A stretch of DNA of 64,000 nucleotides from Choanephora cucurbitarum (Eukaryota > Mucoromycota > Mucoromycetes > Mucorales > Choanephoraceae). Where the stretch lies: positions 124,001 to 188,000 of the forward strand of contig JAIWNI010000013.1 in NCBI GenBank assembly GCA_025331435.1, given 5' to 3'. Below, one piece after another: positions 20,452 through 31,846 of this stretch. The notes under the pieces were generated by a model, which ran no database searches, was not told the origin of the DNA, and was given only the letters and a program-made list of their open reading frames with translations. How positions within the stretch are numbered: position 1 is the stretch's first letter; each line of letters opens with the position of its first letter. The position numbers and the translations under genes are program-made.

Positions 20452-22029
20452 ATGGGTAATTCCTTACAACTTTACATCGTCTGTGGTTTCGCAGCCATCG
20501 GTGGTTTCTGTTTCGGTTATGATACAGGTGTCATCTCTGGTGTCTTGACCATGCCTCATTTCATCAGTGTCATGACGGGTGGTGCTGAATACCTAAAGGC
20601 CATTCAAACATCCGTCATCACAGGTCTATTGTTAGCTGGTTGTTTCGTCGGTTCCCTTATTGCTGGTAAGTACATCTCTATACATCGACTGAACAGTTTG
20701 CTCATGGTTTATTATATAGGTCAATTGTGTGAAAGATTATCTCGTAAATACACCATCATCATTGCCTCTGCTGTCTTCATTCTAGGTGCCGGTCTTCAGA
20801 CAGGCGCTCACAACTACGACATGATGATCGCCGGTCGTTTCGTGGCTGGCTTGGGTGTCGGTTCCCTCTCCATGGCCGTCCCTCTCTATCTATCTGAACT
20901 GGCCCCCAAGGAAATCCGTGGTCGTCTCATCTCCCTTCAACAACTGATGATCACCATCGGTATCATGGTCGCCTTCTGGGTCGGTGCCGGTACACAATAC
21001 CTTGAATCCAACGCTTCCTGGCAAATCCCTCTCGGTATCCAGATTGCCCCCGCTGCCGTCTTGCTCTTTGGTGCCATCTTCCTTCCCTTCTCTCCTCGTT
21101 GGTTAGTCAACCGTGGCCGTAACGAAGAAGCCTTGGGCGTCCTTGCTCGTCTTCACTCCAACGGCGACAAGACAGCACCTCATGTGGTGGCCGAATACGA
21201 GGAAATTGTCGCTCAGGTCGAACATGAACGTACCGTCTCAGTCTCTAGCTACCTCGAACTCTTCAAGGGCACACTCTTGAGACGTCTTGTGTTGGGTATC
21301 CTGATCCAGGTCTTCCAACAGTTCACAGGTATCAACTCCATCATGTACTATGCTCCCGTCATCTTCCAACAGGCTGGTATTCCCGGTCGATCTGCCTCCT
21401 TGATTGCCTCCGGTGTCAACGGTGTCCTGAACGTGCTGGCCACCATCCCTCCTATCCTCTACCTGGATCGTTTGGGTCGTCGTGTCGTCTTGATCTCTGG
21501 TGCGCTCATCATGGGTGTTGCTATGTTGCTCTGTGGTATCGTGATGGCTGCCACTGCGCGTGTGTACACCAATGAGACCAGTGGTCAGAATGAAGTCGAT
21601 ATGTCCGGTAACCGTTCTGCTTCTTACTTTTGTATTGTCATGATCTACTTCTTTGTCGCTGGTTTTGCTTACTCTTGGGGTCCTTGTGGTTGGGTTTACC
21701 CTGCTGAAATCTACCCTCTTTCCATTCGTGCCAAGGGTACCTCTATCACCACTGCTGCTAACTGGCTCATGAACTTCATCATCTCTCTTTTCGTGCCCAT
21801 CATGTTGACAACCATCACCTGGGGTACCTATATCTTCTTTGGTGCCTGTTGTATGGTCATGGCTGTCTGTGTCTTTATCTTCTATCCTGAAACCAAGGGT
21901 AGATCACTTGAAGAGATGGACATGGTCTTCTCTGGTAACATTCTCGCTTACAAGGATGTCAAGAAAGCTAACCTTGAATTCAACGAGAAGCGTGATAATC
22001 ATTATGACAACAAGACTGAAGAAGTCTAA
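20452..22029 (+). CDS. MFS sugar (hexose-type) transporter
   Basis: This is a 12-span plasma-membrane sugar porter of the major facilitator superfamily, probably carrying hexose by facilitation or proton symport. The reading frame is open from 20452 to 22029, but 20666-20719 is almost certainly a 54-nt GT-AG intron without a stop. Removing it restores SLIAGQLCERLSRKYT and gives 507 residues. Sugar-porter signatures are GYDTGVISG, AGRFVAGLGVGS, the half-way FSPRWLVNRGR, QQFTGINSIMYYAP, DRLGRR and PETKGRSLEEMD. Codons after the intron are strongly C-ending, unlike most neighbours, suggesting high expression. Its stop is 74 bp from that of the convergent MMS19 gene. Confidence 0.95.
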   Translation: MGNSLQLYIVCGFAAIGGFCFGYDTGVISGVLTMPHFISVMTGGAEYLKAIQTSVITGLLLAGCFVGSLIAGKYISIHRLNSLLMVYYIGQLCERLSRKYTIIIASAVFILGAGLQTGAHNYDMMIAGRFVAGLGVGSLSMAVPLYLSELAPKEIRGRLISLQQLMITIGIMVAFWVGAGTQYLESNASWQIPLGIQIAPAAVLLFGAIFLPFSPRWLVNRGRNEEALGVLARLHSNGDKTAPHVVAEYEEIVAQVEHERTVSVSSYLELFKGTLLRRLVLGILIQVFQQFTGINSIMYYAPVIFQQAGIPGRSASLIASGVNGVLNVLATIPPILYLDRLGRRVVLISGALIMGVAMLLCGIVMAATARVYTNETSGQNEVDMSGNRSASYFCIVMIYFFVAGFAYSWGPCGWVYPAEIYPLSIRAKGTSITTAANWLMNFIISLFVPIMLTTITWGTYIFFGACCMVMAVCVFIFYPETKGRSLEEMDMVFSGNILAYKDVKKANLEFNEKRDNHYDNKTEEV

Positions 22030-22103
22030 ACAATACCTCCCCCCCATAATTTTTTTTTAATATATACTATTTAACTTTTATAATAAAACCTATACTATTA
22101 TTT

Positions 22104-25100
22104 CTAAACAGTAACAGTAAACCATTTGGATCGACAGTCAACTGCTTCTTTTCTGACAATTCGCTTTTTATCGTCCAATGGTCTCTTGAGTTGACGGAGC
22201 ACAAAGTGGACATGAGGCACAAGTGCATCCTTTGCGATAAACGAAGGGAACTTGGTCAGACAGGATAAGGCAGCGACACGTACACGGATCGAGTTGTTTG
22301 ATTCAGAAAATAGGGACAAGAGAGAAGGAAGGATGGTTCGAATCTGAGGAGCAATGATATCGGACGCTTCTTCTACAGCTAAACTGAATGTCTCTAAAGT
22401 AGATACCTTGAGTTCATTATCTTCTAGAGAAAGCGATTCTATCAACAAAGGTACCAAAGGAGGTAACTCGCTCAATAAGATTTGCTTTGGTACATTTCTC
22501 AAGAGATGAGATAAGGCAATTAAATAGTTGGATTTGACAGTATCTATAGACAATGAGTTTTCTGTATAGCCATCTTTTTTTTTATATATATTACCATCTT
22601 GAGCAGATTGAAATCGTTCTAAAAGTTTAGGCAAACAAAAACTAAAGAACCTTTGTTTATAAAGAATCTTAAGAAAGTATGATGAGATACTAAAGAAAAA
22701 TAGGGCTTGCGTTGACTTACTGTACTGATGGCAAAGGTCGTCTTGTTTAAGGCAACCTCGTCATCCCCAATTAGGATATGAAAACCTTGTGCTACTTGCA
22801 CTTGAATGGAGTTATCTCCGCACCATTCAATCACCTTATTGGTCAGCTCGTACCCGAGAGGATGGGTACGAAGGACCAATGCTTTGGTGATCCATAAATA
22901 GACTTCCAATGCACAACCACTGTTGTTGGCTCTTTGTGTTACCACGTCTTCAAGTGCCAATGCAGTTGACTTGACATATTCGGTCAGAGCCATATCTTTG
23001 TCCTTTTCATGAGTCTCTTTCAATTTAAACAGATGACGCTCTACTTACTGTCTTTCCATTTGTTCAACAAGGATCCAATCATACGTGAGGCATAGGCTGC
23101 TTGCTTAGCATGGAAGGCAAACGTCATCAACTCGTTCAGGAAATCCTCCAGGCTAGCCACAGGTAACTCAACATCTCTCCTTAATGAACAGACAAGGGCA
23201 CTCAACAGCTGACATGTCTCTCGTTGTTCGTCTGTTGTGTTGGTATCAAATGGCTTGAAGTGAGTGAGGTCATCTAGGCCGAAATCAGTCGATTGACCAT
23301 GTAAGAACAAACCAAAGGCTCTATCGATCCATTCCTTTTGTGTCCTATTAAAATTTATGAGCTGATTTGGTTTCATGTGCCCTTTTTTTTTTTTTACCTA
23401 GCATCGGCCTTTGAGAAAATCGTCATGATAATCAATGTAACATGGTTCAAGATGGGTGTGTTCAATAGAAAACTTTGACGAGATCCCATGGAGGCTTCAA
23501 CTGCCTTTTTGATCAAATGAGGCACAATCACATCTGTTTCCTTTGCAAGGTCTTGGTGACCCTTCTCTGCCTTTGTTTTGAGGATGTGTAAAAGGGTGCC
23601 ACTGAGAGCCAATGCATAGGCTTGATCTTGAAATGAATGTTCCGTTAGTTTAGGTACTCTTATATATGTGTGTGTGTATTACCTTGTTCACAAGCTGTAT
23701 CGAATCGGTTGATCAAGAGAGGCATGGCCGTTTGGTAGACAGTGGGCACAGGCACAAGTACCTTGAGTACATGCAATGCATCCATATAACGTGTGTCAGT
23801 AGGTATCTCGGGCAACCGTTGCATGAGGGAAGGCAAGGTCAGTTCATTGATGTATTTGCTATCCGTTTGACAGGTCGTTTCCAGTGCCTCTAATGCAGCC
23901 ATTCTATCAACCCCCCAGTCAATGGTGTTATTCTCATAAAGACAAAAGCACTTACCTCAACTCATCATCTTGTTCATTCAACAGGATAGTATTGATCGAT
24001 TGAACAGCAAGACCTACTTCATTTGACTCCAAGAATCCAGTGGAGAGAATCATCAATCTCAAACCTCGTAAGCCTGATAATCTCAACAGATTGTATTCAT
24101 TAGAAGCGATCAAACAGGCCTCAAATATACCAAACAATCGATCCTTATAATCCACCAAAGGTGATGTATCGTCTGTCACTATGATCCATGCATGAGATCA
24201 TCCAGTCTATTGACCATAGTACACTTACTTTGATGGGGTGCTTCAAAATAAAGCGATTTGCAAGCCTCTAATAAGTCAATCATGATATCCACATTGGCTT
24301 TTTTCAAAGTAGCCATATTTGTCTCACGGTATTGTTTCAACACCAAAGGAGCAATATGATCGACAATGTAATGACAGGCAGGGAAAGAAGCAGAAGCAGC
24401 AGCTCTCAAGATACGACCCACCTGCTTTGCATCTTTCATGTCAGGATCCTTTAAGCTTGTGGCACACTGGTCTACCACAGGCTTGAGTGCCCTTTCGGTA
24501 GGATCGCCATCAGAAGTTGTCAGGCCAGAGTTAAGGGCGCCTACAACAGCACGAATGGAATGAATGGCAGCATCTTCCAGAGAAGCATCGGCTGCATGAA
24601 ACACCTCTAGCTTGAGACTGTCGAGTATCTCATGGATATGGGGTAACAAAGCAGATGCACCATAGACAGGAGCACACGCAGCCAATGTTTCCATTGAATC
24701 TCTCTATATAACGATACTAAATAACGATCTTTGGGGGTAGTAGTCTTCAAACGTTACCTTGGCACTGCCTGATGTAGAAGAGAGTTTTTCTAAAATCAGA
24801 GGCAGAGCAAACTTGGCGAAATAGGGGGTGGATGATATACATTCTCGAAGGGCAATTTTTAGGTCTTCTGCTGTGATACCATAGGGATCATTGGGTGGAG
24901 GTCTAAATGTGATAGGAAAGTAACAGAAGGTTACCTCAAATATGTCCTTTGGAAGATGGATGAGTCAAACAATAAGACGACCTACGTATCGATACGTACC
25001 TCGACATGACTAGAGATATCGAAATGAAGGACAAGATGCTTCATAGCCTGAAATGCACAAATCAGGTTTCGAGGGTCCTTTTCGCCATCCATGATTTTCG

Positions 25101-25859
25101 TATAACCATAAATAAACTCGTCATTGATTGATCTGAGTGCATTTGCATGTCGGTAAATAAGACTGTCAAAGATCCTGAAAGCAACATGCCGAGTACTCTG
25201 GGGGAATTGTTGGACATGGACATGTTGGCAGATCCTATCAAAAATGTAAATCATACTGTTGTCTCATCTGATCTACCACATTTTACTTTTTCGAGACAAA
25301 TACGGCGTTTTTTCCGGTAAAGTTTGAATAGGCTATTAAAGCAAGAAGGCCATCTAACAGGTGTTGAACACACGTCTTGTCTGTCAATCTTTCACAGTAA
25401 AAATCAACAAGCACGGACACTAAAAGAAGAGGGGAAATTTTTAATTTGTTGGATTCGAAAGAAATAGGCTATCTTACCAGCAGATTCATTAATAGCTTCT
25501 TGTTGACAATCAGCAAGTGTACTTGATAAAAGACTCGTTGCTAAATAGATGGATGTTTAGGGGGGGCGAAAGGATTGCACGTGCACTCTCTCAAATAAAT
25601 GAAATCCATACCTTTGGCTCGAACAAATTCATCGTCATTAGTAAGATATTCACCTAAAGCTTGAATAAGTTGTAAAAGGTTATCTTGTACAGAACCCAAA
25701 TTGACAACTTTTTTGTATGGTTAAAGAAAATAAAAAAACTCGTTTGTTATTTATTATTTATTTACTTTGTACAAGGTTGCTAGTAGCTTGAATGGCCTCA
25801 GCTGAGGAGGTATCTGTTGTGATCATATACTTGGTCACTTCCTTTTCGAGCAAACTCAT
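22104..25859 (-). CDS. MMS19: MMS19 (Met18) cytosolic iron-sulfur assembly targeting protein
   Basis: MMS19 is a HEAT-repeat scaffold of the CIA targeting complex, which hands Fe-S clusters to DNA repair and replication enzymes. Thirteen exons (25766-25859, 25612-25707, 25478-25540, 25287-25419, 25000-25234, 24758-24946, 24229-24703, 23956-24178, 23683-23903, 23398-23626, 23049-23344, 22721-23016, 22104-22667) join in frame into 1037 residues, normal for the family. Diagnostic stretches are VSVLVDFYCERL near the N terminus, CYFPITFRPPPNDPYGIT, WITKALVLRTHPLGYEL, LIALSHLLRNVPKQILL and the C-terminal PLDDKKRIVRKEAVDCR. The last exon start was set at ILYKQRFF, which reaches back into what looks like an open intron. 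No enzyme motif is expected. Confidence 0.95.
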
Positions 25860-26334
25860 ATTTTAATATAAGAAAAAAGTAAAATGAGTGCAAAAAAAAA
25901 AAAATAGATGAAGAGAGATAGTACAAGTTCCGCGGTCACACAGCATCGAAAAGAGGGTGATTTAACACACAATCATCACTTTCCAATTATGGGTTGTCAC
26001 AGTTCTTTATTGTCTGACAATCGTTTCTAAATTATTTTAAGGAGAAAGGCGCTCAAACTTGATTTCGTCCTCCTCCTTTCATTATGAGAAACCTTACTTG
26101 TGAGTCACATGAAAAGTGTATGTTCTTTCTCTAAAACCTACCTTAAACTTGTTTATTCTTACTCCTTATTTGCGTAACTTAGGAAAGACATACAAAAAGG
26201 ACTCTCCTCCATGATACTTGATGAAATCCTATTCTTTCCTTTTTCTCTCTCTCTTTCTGTGTGTTCTTTATGACCCTTAGCTTATAAAAAAAAAGCATCT
26301 CAATTTTTTTACTTTATAATAACAATAATAACGA
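25860..26334. other. Intergenic region, divergent promoters
   Basis: This is a shared promoter of MMS19 (leftward) and URC4 (rightward). It contains poly-A/T runs and a CT-rich tract near 26236-26255. No exon or RNA is supported. Confidence 0.5.
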
Positions 26335-27922
26335 ATGGCCCCATATCACCATGGTACAACACCTAATGACTTTCTCTTGAGTCTAAATTCTGTTCGGGAG
26401 AGATGCTACAAAGTGCAAGAAGCAGCTACACGTAACCGTCTTAAACATTTTGATGTTGATCCTTCAAAGTTAGATGAGATGGTTCAATTTGTGATTTCTA
26501 TCATCAAAAGAGATTATGATACACCCTCTGATATTCCAGTCTATGGTCGATGGCGCCATTTTGATATCGGTGGTCGACCTCGCCTCAACAACCTGATTCA
26601 GACCTGGACAAGTTTAGGGCAAGACGCTTTAGAACAAACGAGAAAATTGATTGACCTGCTTGTCATTGCCTGTCTGATGGACATGAAGCCTTGTCAAACC
26701 TGGACCTATACTGAACGATCTACTGGTAGAGTGTTTAAGCGAAAGGACGGCATTGCTATTGCCATCTTGGATCTATTTGTGTCCGGTTTCTTTTCAAGTG
26801 ATCCTACTCAACCTCATCGAGTTGACTGTAAGTAAACAGTGATTTCCTCAAAAAAAAAAAGACATACAGAATAACGCTTTTTTGGAATTAGCTGATGCGT
26901 TGTCGAGAATGACACTTGAATCCCTTTCAAATGGCTTGCAGTTTACAGAAACAAATTCTTTTGCCGGTGTCAAAGAGCGTCATGAAGTACTTCAACATCT
27001 TGGATTTATCCTTCAGAACCGTAAAGATTATTTTGGTAGAGACACACAACGACCAGGCAATTTGATGGGTAATTAAAAAAAATATATATTCAAATGATAC
27101 GTTTGATACTCATAGCTTGCTTATCTGATAGATTATCTACTGAACCACCCAACAACCATCAAAACAAAAAAGGGTCCATTGATCAGCATTGAAACACTCT
27201 GGCCTGCTGTTCAAGAAATGGGTGAAATTTGGGCATCTGAAGAGAACTTGGGAGGAACACCTGGTTTAGGCGATGTCTGGCCTTGTGCTGCTATCTCAAA
27301 TGATGAAAATACCAACCTTGTTTCGTTTCATAAACTATCCCAATGGATTGTCTTTTCTATCATTGAGCCCATGGATAAGTTGCTAGGTGCCACCATTGAA
27401 GGAACAGACCTACTGACACCATTGCCTGATTATTGTAATGGCGGGTTCTTGATTGACTTTGGCTTCCTGACATTAAAGCCTGCTGATTATGAGCGAGGTA
27501 TTCGCAACTATCATGCCAATTCGCTTTTGCCCTATCAACCCAAAGTGGAAGTCGCACCGATGTTTGACATGTCGGATCCTGTAGTCACAGAATGGCGTGC
27601 ATTGACTGTAGCCTATCTGGATTTGATTGCTGAACGTGTTCGGCAATCATTTAGATTGAGCAAGAAATCCCTTTCTCTCAGTCAGTTGATTCAAGGTGGA
27701 ACATGGAGTGTAAGTTGTTAAGTCTCTCTCTTGTATTCTTCTTGTACTCAACTTGATATTTTTATTTTCTATAGGCTGGAAGAGAATTGGCAGAGATCTC
27801 TAGACCTAATACACATGAACCACCTATCGTGATTAAAGTAAGTTTCCTTCTTTCTTTTTTCTCTTCTCAAGCTTATTCACCTTTTCTTTTGCTTATAGTT
27901 AGATAAAAGAGTTATCTATTAA
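26335..27922 (+). CDS. URC4: Uracil catabolism protein 4 (DUF1688 family)
   Basis: Urc4/Urg3 proteins are required for the fungal URC route of uracil degradation; their exact reaction is not settled in what I know. Five exons (26335-26827, 26892-27068, 27132-27709, 27775-27837, 27899-27922) give 444 residues. The family pattern is clear: SVRERCYKVQEAA near the start, YGRWRHFDIGGRPRL, the central PGNLMDYLL, FHKLSQWIVFSIIEPM, LPDYCNGGFLIDFGFL and GGTWSAGRELA at the end. No signal peptide or membrane span is seen. No other URC gene (GTP cyclohydrolase-like URC1, UPRTase) is in the window, so it is not clustered here. The final exon is only 24 nt including the stop. Confidence 0.94.
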
Positions 27923-28111
27923 AGAGAGACCATGCTTATTTCTATCTTTAATATAATTGTTTTTTTTTTTTCATTTTCTTTGGGGCTAATAAGTAACCCT
28001 TCAAAAATAACATATAATATACACACACACAAATAAACATCATTTGAGAAGACGAGTTGTAATTTATAATATGATATGACAAACAGATATAAGTATAAAA
28101 AGAGAGAAGAT

Positions 28112-29637
28112 TTATGCTTTATCCAAGCATTTAACAAACGCTTCAACTTCTTTGTCTGTAACAAGATGCGTACTTAAACTACATTGTGCTTTCATCTTTA
28201 GTTCATCACATAAGGCATCTAAATCGAAATCTGGACATTGTTGTTGAATTTCTTGATGTACTTGATAGACATATTTGCCTTCTTGTTGACCCTTCTTTAG
28301 CTTGTCAATCAGGCACTTCTTCTTTTCGGCCGATATCTTGTTGCGACGGATGGCAGGAGTCTCTGGCAGACCGAATTGTGTATTCAGTGCAAATTGATTA
28401 TCACTAAAAATGTCATCTGTAGGACCAAACAGGTTGGACAAGTTTTCATTGGCGAACAAAAAGCCGTCGTTTAGATTGTTAGTAGATGGCGCTTGATAAT
28501 TTGCGAATGGATCGTCCTTTCCGTGGAAAAGATCGCCAGTTGGAAAAACAAGGTCGCTGTTTGTTACCGAAAAGTTGTGACCACCAATGAGATCATTTCC
28601 AAAACCGTGAGTGACGTTCATGGCTAGAAAATCGGGTGTGTTGTCTACAATAGGGCCAAATTGCAATGGAGTAGATGCAAACAATTGAGCATCTGTTGTA
28701 GTTGGGGAATCATCATCATGTGTGTTTGGGTTAGAAAGAGGCGAATGTTCAGCTGAGGAGCTTGTGCCGTCTTCACCACTATAGCTGTTGCTACTGCTTA
28801 TGCTGCTGCTACTTGTTGTTGTCTGGTATTGTGCGTCGCTTGGGTGATATACTGGGTGTTGATGATCAGCAACAGGAAATTCAAATGTAAACTGAGCTCC
28901 TTTAAGAGCATAATTCTCTTCTTGAAGTTTCTTTAGCTGTTCTTTTAGTTTTTCGTTTTCTTTGACTAAATCTTCATCTTTCTTTGCGTTCAATGCTTCT
29001 AGTTCTGCAATGCGTGCCTGTAGCTCAGCTACATGCTTTTCTTTACGGTCTCTAAAGGCACGTTGTGCTGCACGGTTCTGAGCCTTTCGTTTTTGCTTGG
29101 GATCAAGTGAAGCTTCCTACGCCACATCATTAGACGTGAGAAAGAGTGAGTTACACTGTATATAAATATGTATAAATATATATATTTTACAGCTGTCGCA
29201 GATTTCTCCAGCGGCTTACGTCCCGCTCGCTTTGGTGCTGTGATTGTTGTTTGTTCATCTAAATTTTTATGATTAACTTTCTTTTTCTTTTTAAAAAGAA
29301 AAGGGGGGGGGGACACAAAGTCCATGTCTTTTTTATGTGTGTGTGTATATAGAGTAAATTGATTTTATTACCTTTATCTAACTCTCGTTTTGTATGTGTG
29401 CCTAATAAAAGGAACATTTTAGTGAATGGAATAGTCAGGTCAGGATACAATTCGTTGCTTACCTGGAGAAGTCTTTTGTTTAGGTGTGGTTTCCTTATCT
29501 TCTGGTGTATTTGTTGTATCGATAAGTAAGTTATTATTTTCAGTTCCTATCTGATGATGACTTGCAATAGCTGCATTCAACAAGTCGAGTGCTGTGTCGT
29601 TCAAGTTAAATTGGAGTGTATCTGAAGTTAAAGACAT
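28112..29637 (-). CDS. bZIP transcription factor, Yap1/Pap1 (AP-1) type
   Basis: This is a nuclear regulator probably controlling oxidative-stress and detoxification genes. Four exons (29463-29637, 29372-29401, 29191-29258, 28112-29116) give 425 residues; the second is only 30 nt. The basic region QNRAAQRAFRDRKEKHVAEL carries the Yap/Pap1 signature NxxAQxxFR and is followed by a leucine zipper (residues about 110-150). A Ser/Thr-rich middle follows. The C-terminal cysteine-rich domain has Cys residues in CPDFDLDALCDELKMKAQC, resembling the redox-sensitive, export-controlling c-CRD. The central n-CRD seen in Yap1 is not obvious, because the middle region has hardly any cysteine. A CCAAT motif lies in the divergent promoter. 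Confidence 0.9.
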
Positions 29638-29949
29638 TTTTTTTCCTGTTGAAATATATAGAAATTGGTTAAGAAAGAGATGGAAAAATAATCTCTTTTT
29701 CTTTTTGCTGAATAATTTGGACATAAATAAATCAATGGCCGAACAATAAAAGCAGCCAATCAGAGGCTGGTGTCACAACTGACCTTGTAGCAGTCACTTC
29801 AACTCGCTCTAATTTGTACAAGTCGTTCCATATTCGGTTTGGGATTTTTTTTTTTTTACCCTTGCCGCCTTGTCTCTCTCTTTGACGACTCTTTCTTTTC
29901 TCTTGTCATCGAAAAAAATCACCTCTTTTTTTAAAAATAATACGTAAAG
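29638..29949. promoter_or_regulatory. Divergent promoter of bZIP and PRELI genes, with CCAAT box
   Basis: The 312-bp gap separates two outward-facing start codons. A CCAATCAGAG motif at 29756-29765 is a canonical CCAAT-type site, about 120 nt from the bZIP start and 190 nt from the PRELI start. No clear TATA box is seen. It may serve both genes. Confidence 0.45.
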
Positions 29950-30702
29950 ATGGTCAAATTCTATCAACACGCATTCGATTATGAGTAAGTTCATAGACAG
30001 TGACGAGATGAACAAGATGTTTAATCCTTTATTAGCTTTCAATGGCAAAATGTCACTCTTGCTTATTGGCTACGATATCCCAATCCTTTCGCTTCACATG
30101 GTACTAGTGACGAAACAACATCAATTTATCGCTTTCTAACATATATTTCTATAGTACTTGCAGTCGATGTACTAGATCGCCATGTTGATGCAAATGGTGT
30201 ATTAAAAACAACACGCATTGTATTGAAGAAAGGAAAGGCACCTAAATGGTTTCCCAAATCAGTAAAGTATCTAGACACCTTTCAATTGTTCAACCCACCT
30301 AACTTCTTGTTTAGTTTCTGAAAAACTCGGAAGCCTTTATCATTGAAGAATCAGAGGTTGACCCAAAGAACAAAACCATGGTCACTCGCACAAAAAATCT
30401 GAACCATGTCCGTATCATGCAGATTGTTGAGACACAAACCTTCAAGCAACATGAAACTAACCCAGAATGGACTGTCTGCAAGACTGAGGCCTGTATTGTC
30501 TCCAGGTTTGGCTGGGGAATGGCAGGTCGTATTGAAGGTTTCGGACAAAGTAGCTTCATTGCTAATGCTGCCAAGGTATGCTTTTTCTTTTCTTGGTTAA
30601 CATAATCAACTAACCCATTCAACTACTTAGGCTCGTAAGGGAATGCAACACATTTTACAAATGATCCGTGAAAAACAAACCAATCGAGCACCATTATCTT
30701 AA
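29950..30702 (+). CDS. PRELI/MSF1 family mitochondrial lipid-transfer protein
   Basis: Members (Ups1-3, PRELID) carry phosphatidic acid or phosphatidylserine across the mitochondrial intermembrane space with a small Mdm35-type partner. Five exons (29950-29984, 30036-30100, 30155-30261, 30315-30575, 30631-30702) give 179 residues, the typical size. The N terminus MVKFYQHAFDYDFQWQNVTLAYW and the following YPNPFASHVLAVDVLDRHVD are strongly characteristic. They are followed by TRTKNLNHVRIMQIVET and the C-terminal FGWGMAGRIEGFG helix region. The protein lacks a classic presequence, as is usual in this family. Whether it is closest to Ups1 or Ups2/3 cannot be decided by eye. Confidence 0.95.
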
Positions 30703-31165
30703 GTCAAACTTCAGTCCTCCATACCTACCAAAAAAAAAAAGCATTTTTTTCCTCTTATTTATTCTTGTCCACCCTTCTCTCTTCTCTATAAGAACACAAT
30801 GACACCAATGTAAATATTCTCTCTCTCTCTTTATTCCCACTGTTGTATACAAAAAAAAATTTTCAATAAATAATAAATCAGGTTACGCACTGGTCTCGAT
30901 TTATCCGATCACCGAAAAAAAAAACGCGGGCACGAATGAAAACTTGTTATTTTTTCTATTTATCATAAGGCGTCTTTTTAGTTGAGGGGAGGCTTGGTTG
31001 CTTTCTCGAGACAAAAGCTTGTTTACTTTTGTTTGTTTGGCAAAAGATACTTTCCTTTTCAACAGATAAGATGTATTGCTCATTTTTGACAAGAGCAGTA
31101 AACTGGTCCAATCAGATTATTTAGCTTGCATTTATCTAAATGAGCATATATATCAACAGGAGGAG

Positions 31166-31274
31166 CAGCAATCACTTTTTTTTTTATATCTAAGAGTGTT
31201 CATATTCCTGAGAAATGCACTCCTATCTTGAGCTTACTCTCGCACCAAACACTCTTAAATTGAGCAGACTACTG
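31166..31274. mobile_element. Short TIR element (MITE-like), copy A, degraded
   Basis: The right end matches the family terminus (reverse complement CAGTAGTCTGCTCAATTTAA) and is followed by TA at 31275-31276. The left end is decayed (CAGCAATCACTTT) and lacks a TA. The internal text contains the family motifs AAGAGTGTTCATATTCCTGAG and CACTCCTATCTTGAGC. Alignment to the copies at 31847 and 40121 is the basis of the call. Confidence 0.6.
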
Positions 31275-31498
31275 TACCCAAGTGAGATGATAGACTATGT
31301 TGGCTTAAGTTGTATTTTGCCACAGATAAAAAAAAAACTTGGAGATAAGAATAGTATTAGCTTCCCCATTTCGTTCATCTAAAGACCAAAATAAGACTGC
31401 AAAGGCTAGAACAGCACATCTGGGTAGAGTGGTATACGGACGCTAGTGTTGTTTGTATCTTGGTGTTGGATGAAATATTTAAGCGAAAGCATCGTTTG

Positions 31499-31522
31499 GA
31501 AGAGAGAGAGAGAGAGAGAGAG
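31499..31522. repeat. (GA)n microsatellite
   Basis: This is an uninterrupted GA dinucleotide run of 24 nt in the gene-poor region. Confidence 0.9.
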
Positions 31523-31846
31523 GAAATATTATGTTATTCATCTTGACTACTTTGATTGCTTTTTTATTGATTCTACAAAAACAATCGCTTATGATCAGTA
31601 CTGCCAGTCGACTTCTGTTTCTATCCTATTATTCTGAGCAATTAGTTTTTGCCTCTGGCATATGTCTTGAATGATCTTTATCTGCTTCTTTGAGGTCTGA
31701 TGTTGTTACAAACAGGATTTTTGGAAGACAGGTGTATAGATGAGCAACATGAAACATCTACAGATTAACTTGTAAACAAGGTCTTTAAAGAAACACACAT
31801 CTTTTTTTTGGCTGTCTATAATAGTTGCTTCATCTAAGAATCAATA

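Noticed and set aside
22563..22590. Possible tiny intron inside the last MMS19 exon
   Set aside because: A GT...AG span exists (about 21 nt), but it is too short for splicing and the reading frame is open through it, so I kept the insertion as coding.
24935..24946. 12-nt microexon (DIFE) in MMS19
   Set aside because: A GTAACC after GAG looks like a donor, but reading on gives EDIFEVTFCYFPITFRPPP, which is conserved in MMS19, so it is one exon.
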